NCBI RefSeq assembly: GCF_029869215.1
Contig: NZ_JARWPM010000291.1
Location: 1 to 42,877, forward strand
Reading direction: 5' to 3'
DNA from: Nocardia carnea
Lineage (GTDB): Bacteria; Actinomycetota; Actinomycetes; Mycobacteriales; Mycobacteriaceae
DNA: 42,877 nt
The translations under genes were made by a program, and so were the position numbers. The stretch's first letter is position 1, and each line of letters begins with the position of its first letter. The notes beneath the pieces were generated by a model. The model was not told where the DNA came from. It searched no databases and saw nothing but the letters and a program-made list of their open reading frames with translations. Shown here in pieces: positions 31,824 through 40,967 of this stretch.

Positions 31824-33503
31824 ATGCGGCGTCGGCGGCTGGGCCTGGTATGTGCGGTGCTGGTGGCCGCCGCGGTGAGCAATCCGCCGAGCGGAGCGGC
31901 CGCGCCGGACCGCACGGAAACCCGGTACCCGTCGTCGTCACCGGTCACCGAGGTGGTGGCCACTGTGGTGACCCGGACGATTCCGCTGCCCGCCGGGGCA
32001 CCGCCCCATCCACCGGCCTGCGACCGGCTCTCCTATCTGCGCTGGCGCTCCGCGGACGGACCTGCCGACGCCGCGGACGCCGACCGGATCCTCGTCGCCC
32101 AGCCGGGAATCTTCGAGGGCGCGGGAGCCTTCGACAGTGTCGCCCGCAATACGATCTCACTGGCCGCGCGATCCGGACTACATCTGGAATTCTGGGCGCT
32201 GGATCGCCGGTCGAACTGCCTCGAGGACCACACCGGCACCCAGGCGGCGTTGCGGACCGGGTCGCTGGATACCGCGACCGGCTACTACTTCGGCGGCGCG
32301 CAGGTCGACGGCCGCCGGTTCGCCGGCTACGCCGACGGTGCCGCCACCGCCTGGTTACGGGACCAGGGTCTCGCCCAGACGCTGCGCGACCAATACGACC
32401 TGCTGCGCCTCGAACTGCCCGACGCCGTACTGCGCCGGCAGCAGGTCCTGTGCGGTGGCCATTCGCTGGGCGGTTTCCTCACCGGTTACTTCGCCGGCTG
32501 GGATGTCGACGGCGATCCGGCCACCACCGCCGATACCGGCGACAACCAGTGCGGCGGCTATTTCGCCCTCGATTCGGTGGTCCGGCCCGGCCTCGGCCTG
32601 CGCGGATTCGAGTTCCCCGATCCGCCCGCACCCCTCGCCGCGACCCTGGAACAGATGTCGCTACAACTCGATACGGTGCTGCCGGTGTTGCGGTTCCCCG
32701 CGGTGATCAACCCCGAGACCACCAATCTGCTCGCGCTGGCCGGCCTGGCCGCCCGGCTCACCCCCGACGGCGTGAACGATCTCGTCCGCAGGCTGCCGGA
32801 CAACCTCAATATCACCGCCACTCTGCGCACCCTGCTCTCCCGCGACGCCACCGCGTTCGTGACCGGCACACCGGATGCCCGGACCCTTCAGGCGACCAAC
32901 GAAGCGGTGCTCGGGGCGCTGCTCGACGACAATTCCCAGCCACTGGGTTTCCTCCAGGCGAGCGCGGGTTTCCCGGCGGGCGGACCCGTCGCGCCCAAGG
33001 ATTTCCCGCTACCCGACGCCCTGGCGCGTAGCCCGCTCGCGTTCGGCTTCTTCGGGAACGCGCCCAAGGTCTCCCCCACCCGGCACCATCCGGACACCGT
33101 CTACCGGTGGCTGGACCACAACGAATTGGACGTCACCGCCGCACCTTTCACCGACCCGGGCAGCGAGGTCACCTCCATCGCCCAGCTGGCCCGCAGTCTC
33201 TGTGAACCCCCGCTGGATTTCACGGAGTGGTACTTCCCGTCGCGGCTGGCCCTGGATCTGCAGCAGCGGACCGCCCCCTCGATCGCCGCGCATCACCGCT
33301 ACCCGGACCTGCTCGCCGACCGCCCCGTGCTCACTGTCCAGGGCAGCGGCGGGATCCCGCTCCCCGAATCGGGCAGCCGGCGCGAAACCCGGATCACCCT
33401 GCCGGGGTACAACCACCTCGACGTTCTCACCGCCGCGGGCCCCGTCGCCGACGGTGTACCCGAACCGGTCGCGGTACAGCTGGTCGCCTTCGCCACCCCC
33501 TGA
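31824..33503 (+). CDS. Secreted alpha/beta-hydrolase
   Basis: 559 residues from the ATG at 31824 (after GGAAGGGCGGCG). Its signal peptide is LGLVCAVLVAAAVSNPPSGAA. The nucleophile elbow is VLCGGHSLGGFLTGYFAG (GxSxG), preceded by LEFWALDRRSNCLEDHTGTQ, a lipase-like core. A second conserved patch is YNHLDVLTAAGPVADGV near the C-terminus, where the His may complete the triad. Size and cysteine pairs suggest an extracellular protein that acts on esters, lipids or polyesters. I do not know the exact family. It is divergent from the TPP-controlled tenA operon (about 300 bp between) and leads a run of hydrolase genes. Confidence 0.75.
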   Translation: MRRRRLGLVCAVLVAAAVSNPPSGAAAPDRTETRYPSSSPVTEVVATVVTRTIPLPAGAPPHPPACDRLSYLRWRSADGPADAADADRILVAQPGIFEGAGAFDSVARNTISLAARSGLHLEFWALDRRSNCLEDHTGTQAALRTGSLDTATGYYFGGAQVDGRRFAGYADGAATAWLRDQGLAQTLRDQYDLLRLELPDAVLRRQQVLCGGHSLGGFLTGYFAGWDVDGDPATTADTGDNQCGGYFALDSVVRPGLGLRGFEFPDPPAPLAATLEQMSLQLDTVLPVLRFPAVINPETTNLLALAGLAARLTPDGVNDLVRRLPDNLNITATLRTLLSRDATAFVTGTPDARTLQATNEAVLGALLDDNSQPLGFLQASAGFPAGGPVAPKDFPLPDALARSPLAFGFFGNAPKVSPTRHHPDTVYRWLDHNELDVTAAPFTDPGSEVTSIAQLARSLCEPPLDFTEWYFPSRLALDLQQRTAPSIAAHHRYPDLLADRPVLTVQGSGGIPLPESGSRRETRITLPGYNHLDVLTAAGPVADGVPEPVAVQLVAFATP

Positions 33504-33713
33504 GCACGACCGGGCGCACCGGCGCACCGCGTCCGGCAGTCTCCGGTCTGTGCTCTGCGTGCCGCCACGCCGTCGGCGGTCCCGCATATTCCGGCACCAC
33601 GCAGGTGAACGGCTTTGCCCAGCGTGCCGTCGCGGTGGGCGAGCACTGCGCAATCCGGCCCGGACGCTCTACTCTTCCCAGGTGGAGACCGATTCGGCAG
33701 GAGGCTGCGGCGG

Positions 33714-34667
33714 ATGCTGCTACACGACAGCGATCTGATCGCGCCCGCGGATCGGGCGGCCGCGCTCGAGGCGGCGTTCAACGACAACGAGAACCCCCAA
33801 TCGGTCACCTATGTCACCGACCGCGATATCCGGCACCGGATGTCGCTCATCGATCTCGGTCCGGGCGTGCACGTCCTGCGCAATACCGGCACCGGCCTCT
33901 GCGTCGTGCGCAACGCACGGCACGTCGCCGCCGGCGCGCCGGATCAGTTCGCCATCTATATGCCGGTCCGGGGCGCGGGCCTGCTCACCACCGCCGACGG
34001 CGCGCACCTGACCGAAGCGGGCCAGGTGACCTTGATCGATACCGCACGGCCATACACCTACCGCCAGTCGGTCCATTCGGACAACAAAGTGGTGATCTTC
34101 GACCCGGGCCTGCTCGGCCTCCCGGTCGATACGGTCCGCGACGCCGCGCCGTTCCTCCCGGCCAGCCCCGTCTATCCGCTCGTCCGGGCGCATTTCGCGG
34201 AGCTGTGCAACACCCCGGCCGATCTACCGCCCGACGCGGCCCACGCGGTCGGCCAGGCCACCGTTCAACTGGTGCGGGCGCTGGTGACCACGGCCCGCGA
34301 CGACCGGCAGGGCCGCGCGGCGCTGGACGACAACCTGGCCGTGCGGGTGAGCCTCTACATCGACGCGCATCTGCATGATCCCCTGCTCGACCCGCGGCGG
34401 ATCGCCGAAGCCCACGGGGTGTCCGTGCGCAGGCTCTACACGCGCTGGTCGGAAGCGGGCCGGGATACCGGTATCGCCGAATGGATCATCCGGCGCCGGC
34501 TGCGCCGGGCCGCCGCGCTGCTCGCCGGATCCGACGCGGAACCCGTGGTCGCCGATATCGCCCGGCGCACCGGGTTCACCAACGTGAGCCATTTCAACCG
34601 CCGGTTCCGTGGCGAGTACGGAATGGCACCCCGGGAATACCGTGCCGTGCAGCGGGCCGGCCGATGA
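33714..34667 (+). CDS. AraC-family regulator (cupin-like sensor domain)
   Basis: 317 residues from the ATG at 33714, which has an AGGAGG sequence upstream. Residues 1-180 form an AraC-binding-like domain (ATG start MLLHDSDLIAPADRAAALEA, QFAIYMPVRGAGLLTTADGA). The two helix-turn-helix units are at about 215-310: VRVSLYIDAHLHDPLLDPRR, AEAHGVSVRRLYTRWSEAGR and RTGFTNVSHFNRRFRGEYGM. The stop overlaps the GlxA-type gene (ATGA), so the pair is co-translated. The hydrolase genes 35782-38392 and the damaged beta-lactamase gene lie downstream. The effector cannot be told. Confidence 0.87.
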   Translation: MLLHDSDLIAPADRAAALEAAFNDNENPQSVTYVTDRDIRHRMSLIDLGPGVHVLRNTGTGLCVVRNARHVAAGAPDQFAIYMPVRGAGLLTTADGAHLTEAGQVTLIDTARPYTYRQSVHSDNKVVIFDPGLLGLPVDTVRDAAPFLPASPVYPLVRAHFAELCNTPADLPPDAAHAVGQATVQLVRALVTTARDDRQGRAALDDNLAVRVSLYIDAHLHDPLLDPRRIAEAHGVSVRRLYTRWSEAGRDTGIAEWIIRRRLRRAAALLAGSDAEPVVADIARRTGFTNVSHFNRRFRGEYGMAPREYRAVQRAGR

Positions 34668-35683
34668 CCGCCCTGGTATCCGAACTCGCAACGCGCCCCA
34701 CGCCGGCGCGGCGCCGGCGGATCGGCCTGCTGGTGTTCGACGGGGTGAAGATGCTCGACTACACCGGTCCCGCGGAGGTCTTCGTCGAGGCCAACCAATC
34801 GCTGGCCGGATACGAGATGGTGACGCTCTCCCCCGACGGCCGGCCGGTGCTCACCTCGATCGGGATCCAGGTGTGCGTCCAGGGCAGCGCGCTCGACGCC
34901 GGCCCGTTCGACACCGTGCTGATCCCGGGTAGCGAACAGTCACCCGCCCGGTTCGTCACCCCGCAGGTACTCGCCGCCACCGCGCATCTGGCGCGCCGCA
35001 CCCGGCGCCTCGCCTCCGTCTGCAGCGGGGCTTTCGTCCTGGCGGAACTCGGGTTGCTGAACGGCCGGCGCGCCACCACGCATTGGAAGTTCACCCGGGA
35101 TCTGGCCGGGCGGTTCCCGGAGATCCGGGTGGACCCGGACGCGATCTACGTACGCGACGGATCGGTGTATTCCTCGGCGGGTGTCGCGGCCGGTATCGAC
35201 CTCGCGCTGGCGCTGGTCGAGGAGGATCACGGTGCGGCCGTCGCCCGCCGGGTCGCCCAGTCCCTGCTGGTGTTCATGCAGCGCGCGGGCGGGCAGTCAC
35301 AGTTCTCGGCGGCGCTGAGCGGGCCCGCGCCCCGCAGCCCGCTGGTGCGCGCGCTGGCGGATCTGATCTATTCCGAACCGGCCCGTCCGTACAGCGTGCA
35401 GATGCTCGCCGCGCACGCCCGGGTCAGCCCCCGGCACCTGACCAGGTTGTTCCGCGAGGAACTGGATACTTCTCCCGCGGAATACGTGGCCTTCGTCCGG
35501 TTCACCTTCGCCCGGGACAAACTCGATGCCGGGTACAGCGTCACCGAAGCCGCGGCGCTGGCCGGCTACGGCAGCAGTGAGGCGATGCGGCGGGCATTCG
35601 TGGCCCGCCTCGGGGTGTCACCGAAGAAGTATCAGCAGCGTTTCCGCACCACTGTTCCCGAGCCGGTGCCGGTACATGTCTGA
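34664..35683 (+). CDS. GlxA-family regulator (DJ-1/PfpI domain plus AraC HTH)
   Basis: 339 residues in an ATGA overlap with the upstream AraC gene. The N-terminal DJ-1/PfpI amidotransferase-like domain has RRIGLLVFDGVKMLDYTGPA, the nucleophile elbow in ASVCSGAFVLAELGLL and DAIYVRDGSVYSSAGVAAGI. The Cys in VCSGA is kept, although many family members have lost activity. The C-terminal AraC HTH includes AHARVSPRHLTRLFREELDT, with EAAALAGYGSSEAMRRAF. Family members sense metabolites, often nitrogen compounds. It is the second regulator in tandem before an esterase gene. Confidence 0.88.
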   Translation: MTALVSELATRPTPARRRRIGLLVFDGVKMLDYTGPAEVFVEANQSLAGYEMVTLSPDGRPVLTSIGIQVCVQGSALDAGPFDTVLIPGSEQSPARFVTPQVLAATAHLARRTRRLASVCSGAFVLAELGLLNGRRATTHWKFTRDLAGRFPEIRVDPDAIYVRDGSVYSSAGVAAGIDLALALVEEDHGAAVARRVAQSLLVFMQRAGGQSQFSAALSGPAPRSPLVRALADLIYSEPARPYSVQMLAAHARVSPRHLTRLFREELDTSPAEYVAFVRFTFARDKLDAGYSVTEAAALAGYGSSEAMRRAFVARLGVSPKKYQQRFRTTVPEPVPVHV

Positions 35684-35781
35684 TTCGTAGGGATTTCTGG
35701 CCCGTCGAGCGGGGCGCGGAACGGCGGTGGTCGCGAAGACTGAAAGCCCACCGTTTCTCCTCCTGACAAGGATTGCTCATC

Positions 35782-36744
35782 GTGCCCGGAAACCCCCACG
35801 GCCTGCCGCTCGAACCGGCCGCACAAGAATTCGTCGACGCCACCGCCGAACCGCCCTACCTCTACCAGCTGCCGCCTGAGGAAGGCCGCAAAGCGGTGGA
35901 CGCCGTCCAGGATGCACCGATCGACAAGCCCGCGGTCGACGAGGAATGGATCACCGTCACCGGCGGTCCCACCGGGTCGGTACCGGTGCGTATCGTGAAA
36001 CCGCTCGGTGCCGCCGGGCCGCTGCCGGTGATCGTCTACACCCACGGCGCCGGCTGGGTTTTCGGCGACGCCCACACCCACGACCGGCTCGTCCGCGATC
36101 TCGCGATCGGCGCGAATGCCGCGGTGGTGTTCCCCGAATACGACCGCTCCCCCGAGGTCCGCTACCCCGCCGCCAACGAACAGTCCTATCGCGTGGCGCA
36201 ATGGGTCACCACCGACGGCGCGGACAAGGGGCTGGATGCCGCGCGTATCGCGGTGGCCGGTGATTCGGTCGGCGGCAATATGGCCATCGCTCTCACCCTG
36301 ATGGCGAAAGCGCGCGGCGATGTGACCTTCCGGGCGCAGGTGCTGTTCTACCCCGTCACCGATGCCGCCTTCGACACCGGCTCCTACGCGGAGTTCGCCG
36401 AGGGCTATTTCCTCACCCGCGAGGGCATGGAGTGGTTCTGGGACCAATACACCACCAGCGAGGCCGACCGGGCCCGGATCACCGCTTCGCCGCTGCGCGC
36501 GACCCTCGACCAGCTTTCCGGGCTGCCACCGGCGCTCGTCATCACCGCCGAGGCCGATGTGCTGCGCGACGAAGGGGAAGCCTTCGCGGGCAAACTCCGG
36601 GCGGCGGGCGTCCCGGTGACCGCGGTCCGGTACGGCGGTATCGTCCACGACTTCGTCATGGTCAATTCGCTGCACGAGACGCATGCCGCCCGCGCCGCGA
36701 TAGCCCAGGCCGCCGCCACCCTGCGCGCCGCCCTGCACGACTGA
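35782..36744 (+). CDS. Carboxylesterase, hormone-sensitive lipase (HSL) family
   Basis: 320 residues from the GTG at 35782, preceded by AAGGATT; a TTG at 35773 is possible. The oxyanion hole is VIVYTHGAGWVFGDAH (family form HGGGW, here HGAGW). The nucleophile is VAGDSVGGNMAIAL, the acid lies in EADVLRDEGEAFAG and the His in GIVHDFVMV. There is no signal peptide, so the enzyme is cytosolic. It splits short-chain esters. It follows the GlxA-type gene by about 100 bp and precedes the secreted hydrolase gene by 11 bp, making an operon with two more alpha/beta-hydrolases. Confidence 0.88.
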   Translation: MPGNPHGLPLEPAAQEFVDATAEPPYLYQLPPEEGRKAVDAVQDAPIDKPAVDEEWITVTGGPTGSVPVRIVKPLGAAGPLPVIVYTHGAGWVFGDAHTHDRLVRDLAIGANAAVVFPEYDRSPEVRYPAANEQSYRVAQWVTTDGADKGLDAARIAVAGDSVGGNMAIALTLMAKARGDVTFRAQVLFYPVTDAAFDTGSYAEFAEGYFLTREGMEWFWDQYTTSEADRARITASPLRATLDQLSGLPPALVITAEADVLRDEGEAFAGKLRAAGVPVTAVRYGGIVHDFVMVNSLHETHAARAAIAQAAATLRAALHD

Positions 36745-36755
36745 GGAGCCCGACC

Positions 36756-37535
36756 GTGCGAATCACCACTCTCGTCAGAACATTCGCCGCGCTGTGCGGC
36801 GCGGGTGTCTGCGCGGTGACGGCCGCGCCGGCCCACGCCGCCGACGCGCCGACCATCGTGCTGGTGCACGGCGCGTTCGCCGACACCACGAGCTGGGACG
36901 GGGTCGCCGCCGAGTTGCGTGCGGACGGCCACCGGGTGGTCGTCCCCGGCAACCCGCTACGGGGTCCGGCCGCCGATGCCGCCGTGCTCGAGCGCGCACT
37001 CGCCGAGATCGACGGCCCGATCGTGCTCGTCGGGCATTCCTACGGCGGGGCGGTGATCACCAATGCCTCCGATCCCGATGTCAGCGCCCTGGTCTACATC
37101 GCCGCGTTCGCACCGCAACACGGTGAGCCGGTACAACTGGCGCTGGACCCGATCCGCTACCCCGGCAGCCGCCTGCTCCCGCCCGCGCTGGCGGTGTCGG
37201 CGGCCGGAACGGGACTCGAGGCCTCGGTCGACCCCGGCCATTTCCGGGAGGTCTTCGCGCACGACGTGGGCGACGACACCGTCGCCGGAATGATCGCCCA
37301 CCAGCGGACCCTGGCCCTCACCGCCAATCTCGAACCCTCCGGGCCGCCGGCGTGGGCGAGCGTGCCCAGCTGGTATCTCGTGGCCGGCGACGATCGCGTC
37401 ATCCCGCCCGCCTCGCAACGGGCCATGGCCGCCCGGATGGGCGCGCACACCAGCGAGCTCCCCGCCTCGCACGCCGTCCTCGTCTCCCGGCCCGCCGCCG
37501 TCGCCGACCTCATCGCCGACGCCGCCGAACACTGA
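36756..37535 (+). CDS. Secreted alpha/beta-hydrolase
   Basis: 259 residues from a GTG at 36756 just after a GAGGAGCC site. The signal peptide (LVRTFAALCGAGVCAVTAAP) ends at AHA. The hydrolase core starts with APTIVLVHGAFADTTSWDGV; the nucleophile is IVLVGHSYGGAVITNA; the acid is in YLVAGDDRVIPPASQRAMA; His is in LPASHAVLVSRPAAVADL. The size is that of small RsbQ/haloperoxidase-like hydrolases. It lies 11 bp after the HSL esterase gene and 11 bp before the next hydrolase gene. Its role may be to degrade the same substrate outside the cell; this is inferred. Confidence 0.85.
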   Translation: MRITTLVRTFAALCGAGVCAVTAAPAHAADAPTIVLVHGAFADTTSWDGVAAELRADGHRVVVPGNPLRGPAADAAVLERALAEIDGPIVLVGHSYGGAVITNASDPDVSALVYIAAFAPQHGEPVQLALDPIRYPGSRLLPPALAVSAAGTGLEASVDPGHFREVFAHDVGDDTVAGMIAHQRTLALTANLEPSGPPAWASVPSWYLVAGDDRVIPPASQRAMAARMGAHTSELPASHAVLVSRPAAVADLIADAAEH

Positions 37536-37546
37536 CAGGAACAGTC

Positions 37547-38392
37547 ATGTCGCACCCTATCGATGAGCACACGCTCGAACAGATCGTCCGCGCCAACGAC
37601 AGCGGCCGCACCCCGGTCGTATTCATCCACGGGCTCTGGCTGTTGTCCAGCAGCTGGGACCGCTGGGCCGAGCTGTTCGCCGAAGCCGGCTACGCCCCGG
37701 TCACCCCGGGCTGGCCCGACGATCCCGACACCGTTGCCGCCGCGCACGAACACCCGGAAGTGTTCGCGGGCAAGACCGTCGGCCAGGTCGCCGACCATTA
37801 CGCGGAGGTCATCGGCCGGCTCACCCGCACCCCCGCCGTTATCGGCCATTCCTTCGGCGGGCTGCTCACCCAGATCATCGCGGGCCGGGGTCTGTCCGCC
37901 GCGTCGGTCGCCATCGACGCCGCCCCCTTCCGCGGCGTACTCCCCCTGCCCATCAGTTCGCTGCGGGCGGCGGCGCCGGTGCTGGGCAATCCCGCGAACC
38001 GCAATCGCGCGGTGCCGCTGACCTTCGAGCAGTTCCGGTTCGGTTTCGCCAACGCGGTCACCGAGGAGGAGGCGAAAGAGCTGTTCGAGACCTTCGCGGT
38101 ACCCGCACCCGGCGCGCCGCTGTTCCAGGCCGCCGCCGCGAACCTGAATCCGTGGTCGGAAGCCAAGGTCGATACGCACAATCCGGAACGCGGGCCGCTG
38201 CTGATCATCTCGGGCGAGAAGGACAACACCGTGCCCCGGGCCATCTCCGCCGCGGCCTACGAACGGCAGCGCGCCAATCCCGGTGTCACCGAGTTCACCG
38301 AGATCCCCGGCCGCGGGCACGCGCTCACCATCGACAGCGGCTGGCGGGAGGTCGCCGAGACGAGCCTGGCCTTCGTCCGCCGGTTCGCCTGA
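37547..38392 (+). CDS. Cytosolic alpha/beta-hydrolase
   Basis: 281 residues from the ATG at 37547 after an ACAGGAACAG site. The core starts with TPVVFIHGLWLLSSSWDRWA. The nucleophile is AVIGHSFGGLLTQIIAG, the acid is in LLIISGEKDNTVPRAIS, and the His is in EIPGRGHALTIDSGW. No signal peptide is visible. The lid region from residue 130 to 200 is rich in hydrophobic residues. It differs in sequence from the hydrolase just upstream, so the two are not a recent duplicate. It ends convergently, 4 bp before the damaged beta-lactamase-fold gene. The substrate is unknown. Confidence 0.86.
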   Translation: MSHPIDEHTLEQIVRANDSGRTPVVFIHGLWLLSSSWDRWAELFAEAGYAPVTPGWPDDPDTVAAAHEHPEVFAGKTVGQVADHYAEVIGRLTRTPAVIGHSFGGLLTQIIAGRGLSAASVAIDAAPFRGVLPLPISSLRAAAPVLGNPANRNRAVPLTFEQFRFGFANAVTEEEAKELFETFAVPAPGAPLFQAAAANLNPWSEAKVDTHNPERGPLLIISGEKDNTVPRAISAAAYERQRANPGVTEFTEIPGRGHALTIDSGWREVAETSLAFVRRFA

Positions 38393-38396
38393 TCGT

Positions 38397-39496
38397 TCAC
38401 AGCGCGGCGTAGACCTGCTCGATCAGGTCGTGGGCGCGGCGATCGCCGGCCAGCCAGTCCCGGCGCAGGTTCGGCAGGAACGCGAACGCCACCTCGTGTT
38501 CGAGATCGCCCAGCCCGACCGCGCCACCCGCACCGGGATGCCCGAAAGCGGTGGCGCGGGCGGCGGCGGGCAGTACGAAATTCTGCGAGGGCAGCATGAA
38601 GCCGAGGCCGAAGGCGCTCTCCAGCAGCAGGACGGCATCGCGACCGCGGACCTGTTCCGCGGTCGCGGCCCGGAGGTCGGGGGCCGCGAGCATGCGGCCC
38701 GCGGTCAGGTCGCGGTAGAAACCGGCCAGCGCGCGGGCCGTCGTGACCAGACCGGATCCGGGCCAGCCACCGGCGAGTACCTCGGGGTTGTTGTACGAGC
38801 CGGCCGGGTTCACCGAGGCACGGGTCACCAGGGAGGCGGGATCCGCGAACGCCGCGGCCATCTCGGCGACGGTCCCGGCGTCGAGGGGGGCCGGGTCGTT
38901 CCACCGCCGCTCGTGCTCCGGTGGGAACCGGACGCGCGCCGCCCGCGCGATCACCGGCGCCGGGGCGCCGATCCACAGTTCGGCGCCCAGCCGACGGCGG
39001 GCGAACCGGCCGACCGTCTCGCCGGTCCGGCGCCGGACGAATTCTCCGGCCAGCCAGCCGTAGGTCAGCGCGTGGTAGCCGTGGGCGGTACCGGGCGGCC
39101 AGAGCGGTGCCTGCCCCGCCAGCCGGGCGGCCATCGCCGCGGGATCGGCGGCTTCCGCGGCGGTCACCGGGCGGTCGAACGCGGGTAGCCCCGCGCGGTG
39201 AGTCAGCAGGTCGGCCAAGGTGGTGGTCTCCTTACCGGCCGCACCGTATTCGGGCCACCATGTCGTCACGCGGCCGGTCCAGTCGATACCCGCCTCCCGA
39301 GCGGCCAGCAGCACCGCGGTGGCGGTCACGGCTTTGGTACCCGAGAACGCGGGGCAGGGGGTGTCGCGTTCCCACGGCCGCGGACGAATACCGCCACCGC
39401 CGCGCCCAGGTCCCGCCCCTCGGCCAGATTCGCGGCGAAAAGGTCGCGGACTCCGCGGAAAGCCGGATCGACCCGGCCGTGCACAGCAACGCTCAC
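38397..39496 (-). pseudogene. Beta-lactamase-fold esterase, frameshifted with internal deletion
   Basis: Two minus-strand frames together encode one EstB/class C beta-lactamase-like protein. The first, from a GTG at 39496 (or 39484), reads VHGRVDPAFRGVRDLFAANL, then AEGRDLGAAVAVFVRGR, and goes out of frame near 39378. The second continues with RPWERDTPCPAFSGTKAVTA (the SGTK catalytic motif) and runs to 38397 as a normal C-terminal domain (LLTHRAGLPAFDRP, HGYHALTYGWLAGEFVRR, ASVNPAGSYNNPEVLAGGWP). About 15 residues usually found between RGR and RPWERDT are missing. The first start in the second frame, GTG at 39329, lies after SGTK, so a product from it would lack the nucleophile. Confidence 0.7.
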
Positions 39497-39639
39497 CGAA
39501 AAATTAGAACACGTTTCACAACGACCGTGCGGCCGTCCGAGCGTGGCGCACCGGCGGGGGACATTCGCCCGCCTAGAATTCCGCCCAGCTGATCCCGGTT
39601 TTCGCAGATATCGCCGTGCCGAACCACCAGGAGGATGCG

Positions 39640-40956
39640 TTGTCGCTGATGGCTCGCGGACTGGCCTGGTTCGGGCTCTATCTGGCGGCGGCGCTCGTCC
39701 CGCTCGTCTTCGCCGCCATCGGTGTCGCCGACGCACAACGGGGGTTCTGGACGGAGTTCTCGGTCGCGCTGGGGTTCGTCGGCATGTCGATGCTGGGGTT
39801 GCAATTCGCGCTGGTCGCCCGGTTCCGGGCGGTCGCGGCACCGTTCGGCGAGGACGCCCTGGTGCAATTCCACCGCCAGATCTCCTATGTGGCGCTCGCG
39901 TTCATCCTCGCGCATCCCGTGCTGTTGCAGCTCGCGGGCACCGATATCATCGGCCTTCTGAACCTGGCGCAGGCGCCGCCGCGGGCCCGGTTCGCCGTCG
40001 CCTCCACCGTGCTGCTGCTGATCCTCATCGCGACGTCGGTATGGCGCAAACGCCTGCGTATCCGCTACGAGATCTGGCAGATCTGCCACGGGGTGCTGTC
40101 CGTGCTCGTGGTCGCGTGCGCCCTCGCCCATATGTTCCTCGTCGATTACTACCTCGACGCCGTATGGAAGAAATGGCTGTGGGCGGTGATGACGCTGGCC
40201 CTGGTGCTGCTGCTGGTGTGGGTGCGCGTGATCGATCCGCTGCTGCGGCTACGGCGGCCCTGGCGGATCGAACGGGTCACCGCCGAACGGGGCGACGCGC
40301 ACACCCTCGGGCTGGAGCCGGTGGGCAACCAGGGGTTCCGGTTCCAGCCGGGACAGTTCGGGTGGCTCGTGGTGGACCGCACCCCGTTCTCGATCACCGC
40401 GCACCCGTTCTCCTTCTCCTCCAGCGCCGAGAACACCCGGGGCGTCGAGATGACGATCAAGGCGCTCGGCGACTTCACCTCGACCGTCGGCGATATCGCA
40501 CCCGGCACCCGTGCCTACCTCTCTGGACCACACGGCGTCTTCACCCCCGACCGCAACGAAGGACCCGGGTTCGTGCTGATCGCCGGTGGTATCGGCATCA
40601 CACCGATGGTGAGCATCCTGCGGACCATGGCCGACCGCGCCGACCGCCGGCCGGTCCTGCTGCTGTACGCGGTCCGCTCCCTCGACGACGCCACCCTGGA
40701 CGAGGAGATCCGGGCACTCGAACTGCGACTCGAACTCACGGTGATCCGCGTTCCGGAGAGACCGCCCATCGGCTGGACCGGCGAACACGGCTACCTCGAC
40801 CGCGCCGTGCTGGCCCGTCACCTCCCCGACGGTTACCCCCGGTGGCAGTACTTCGCCTGCGGCCCGGGCCCGATGGTCACCGCGGTCGAAAATGCCCTCG
40901 CCGCTCTCGGTGTTCCCGCCGAGCACCTGCACACCGAACGATTCGACTTCGTCTGA
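39640..40956 (+). CDS. Ferric reductase/NOX-like transmembrane flavoprotein
   Basis: 438 residues from a TTG five bases after AGGAGG; GTG at 39616 and ATG at 39649 are alternatives. The six-helix N-terminal domain has two His-X13-His helices, HRQISYVALAFILAH and HGVLSVLVVACALAH, the bis-haem pattern of ferric reductases and NADPH oxidases. The C-terminal FNR-like part binds FAD at ITAHPFSFSSSAE (HPFS as in NOX) and NAD(P)H at IAGGIGITPMVSILRTM and FACGPGPM. It likely carries electrons from NAD(P)H across the membrane to ferric ions, oxygen or quinone. It is followed 11 bp later by a 29-residue membrane peptide. Confidence 0.88.
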   Translation: MSLMARGLAWFGLYLAAALVPLVFAAIGVADAQRGFWTEFSVALGFVGMSMLGLQFALVARFRAVAAPFGEDALVQFHRQISYVALAFILAHPVLLQLAGTDIIGLLNLAQAPPRARFAVASTVLLLILIATSVWRKRLRIRYEIWQICHGVLSVLVVACALAHMFLVDYYLDAVWKKWLWAVMTLALVLLLVWVRVIDPLLRLRRPWRIERVTAERGDAHTLGLEPVGNQGFRFQPGQFGWLVVDRTPFSITAHPFSFSSSAENTRGVEMTIKALGDFTSTVGDIAPGTRAYLSGPHGVFTPDRNEGPGFVLIAGGIGITPMVSILRTMADRADRRPVLLLYAVRSLDDATLDEEIRALELRLELTVIRVPERPPIGWTGEHGYLDRAVLARHLPDGYPRWQYFACGPGPMVTAVENALAALGVPAEHLHTERFDFV

Positions 40957-40967
40957 ACGGGGCCGTC

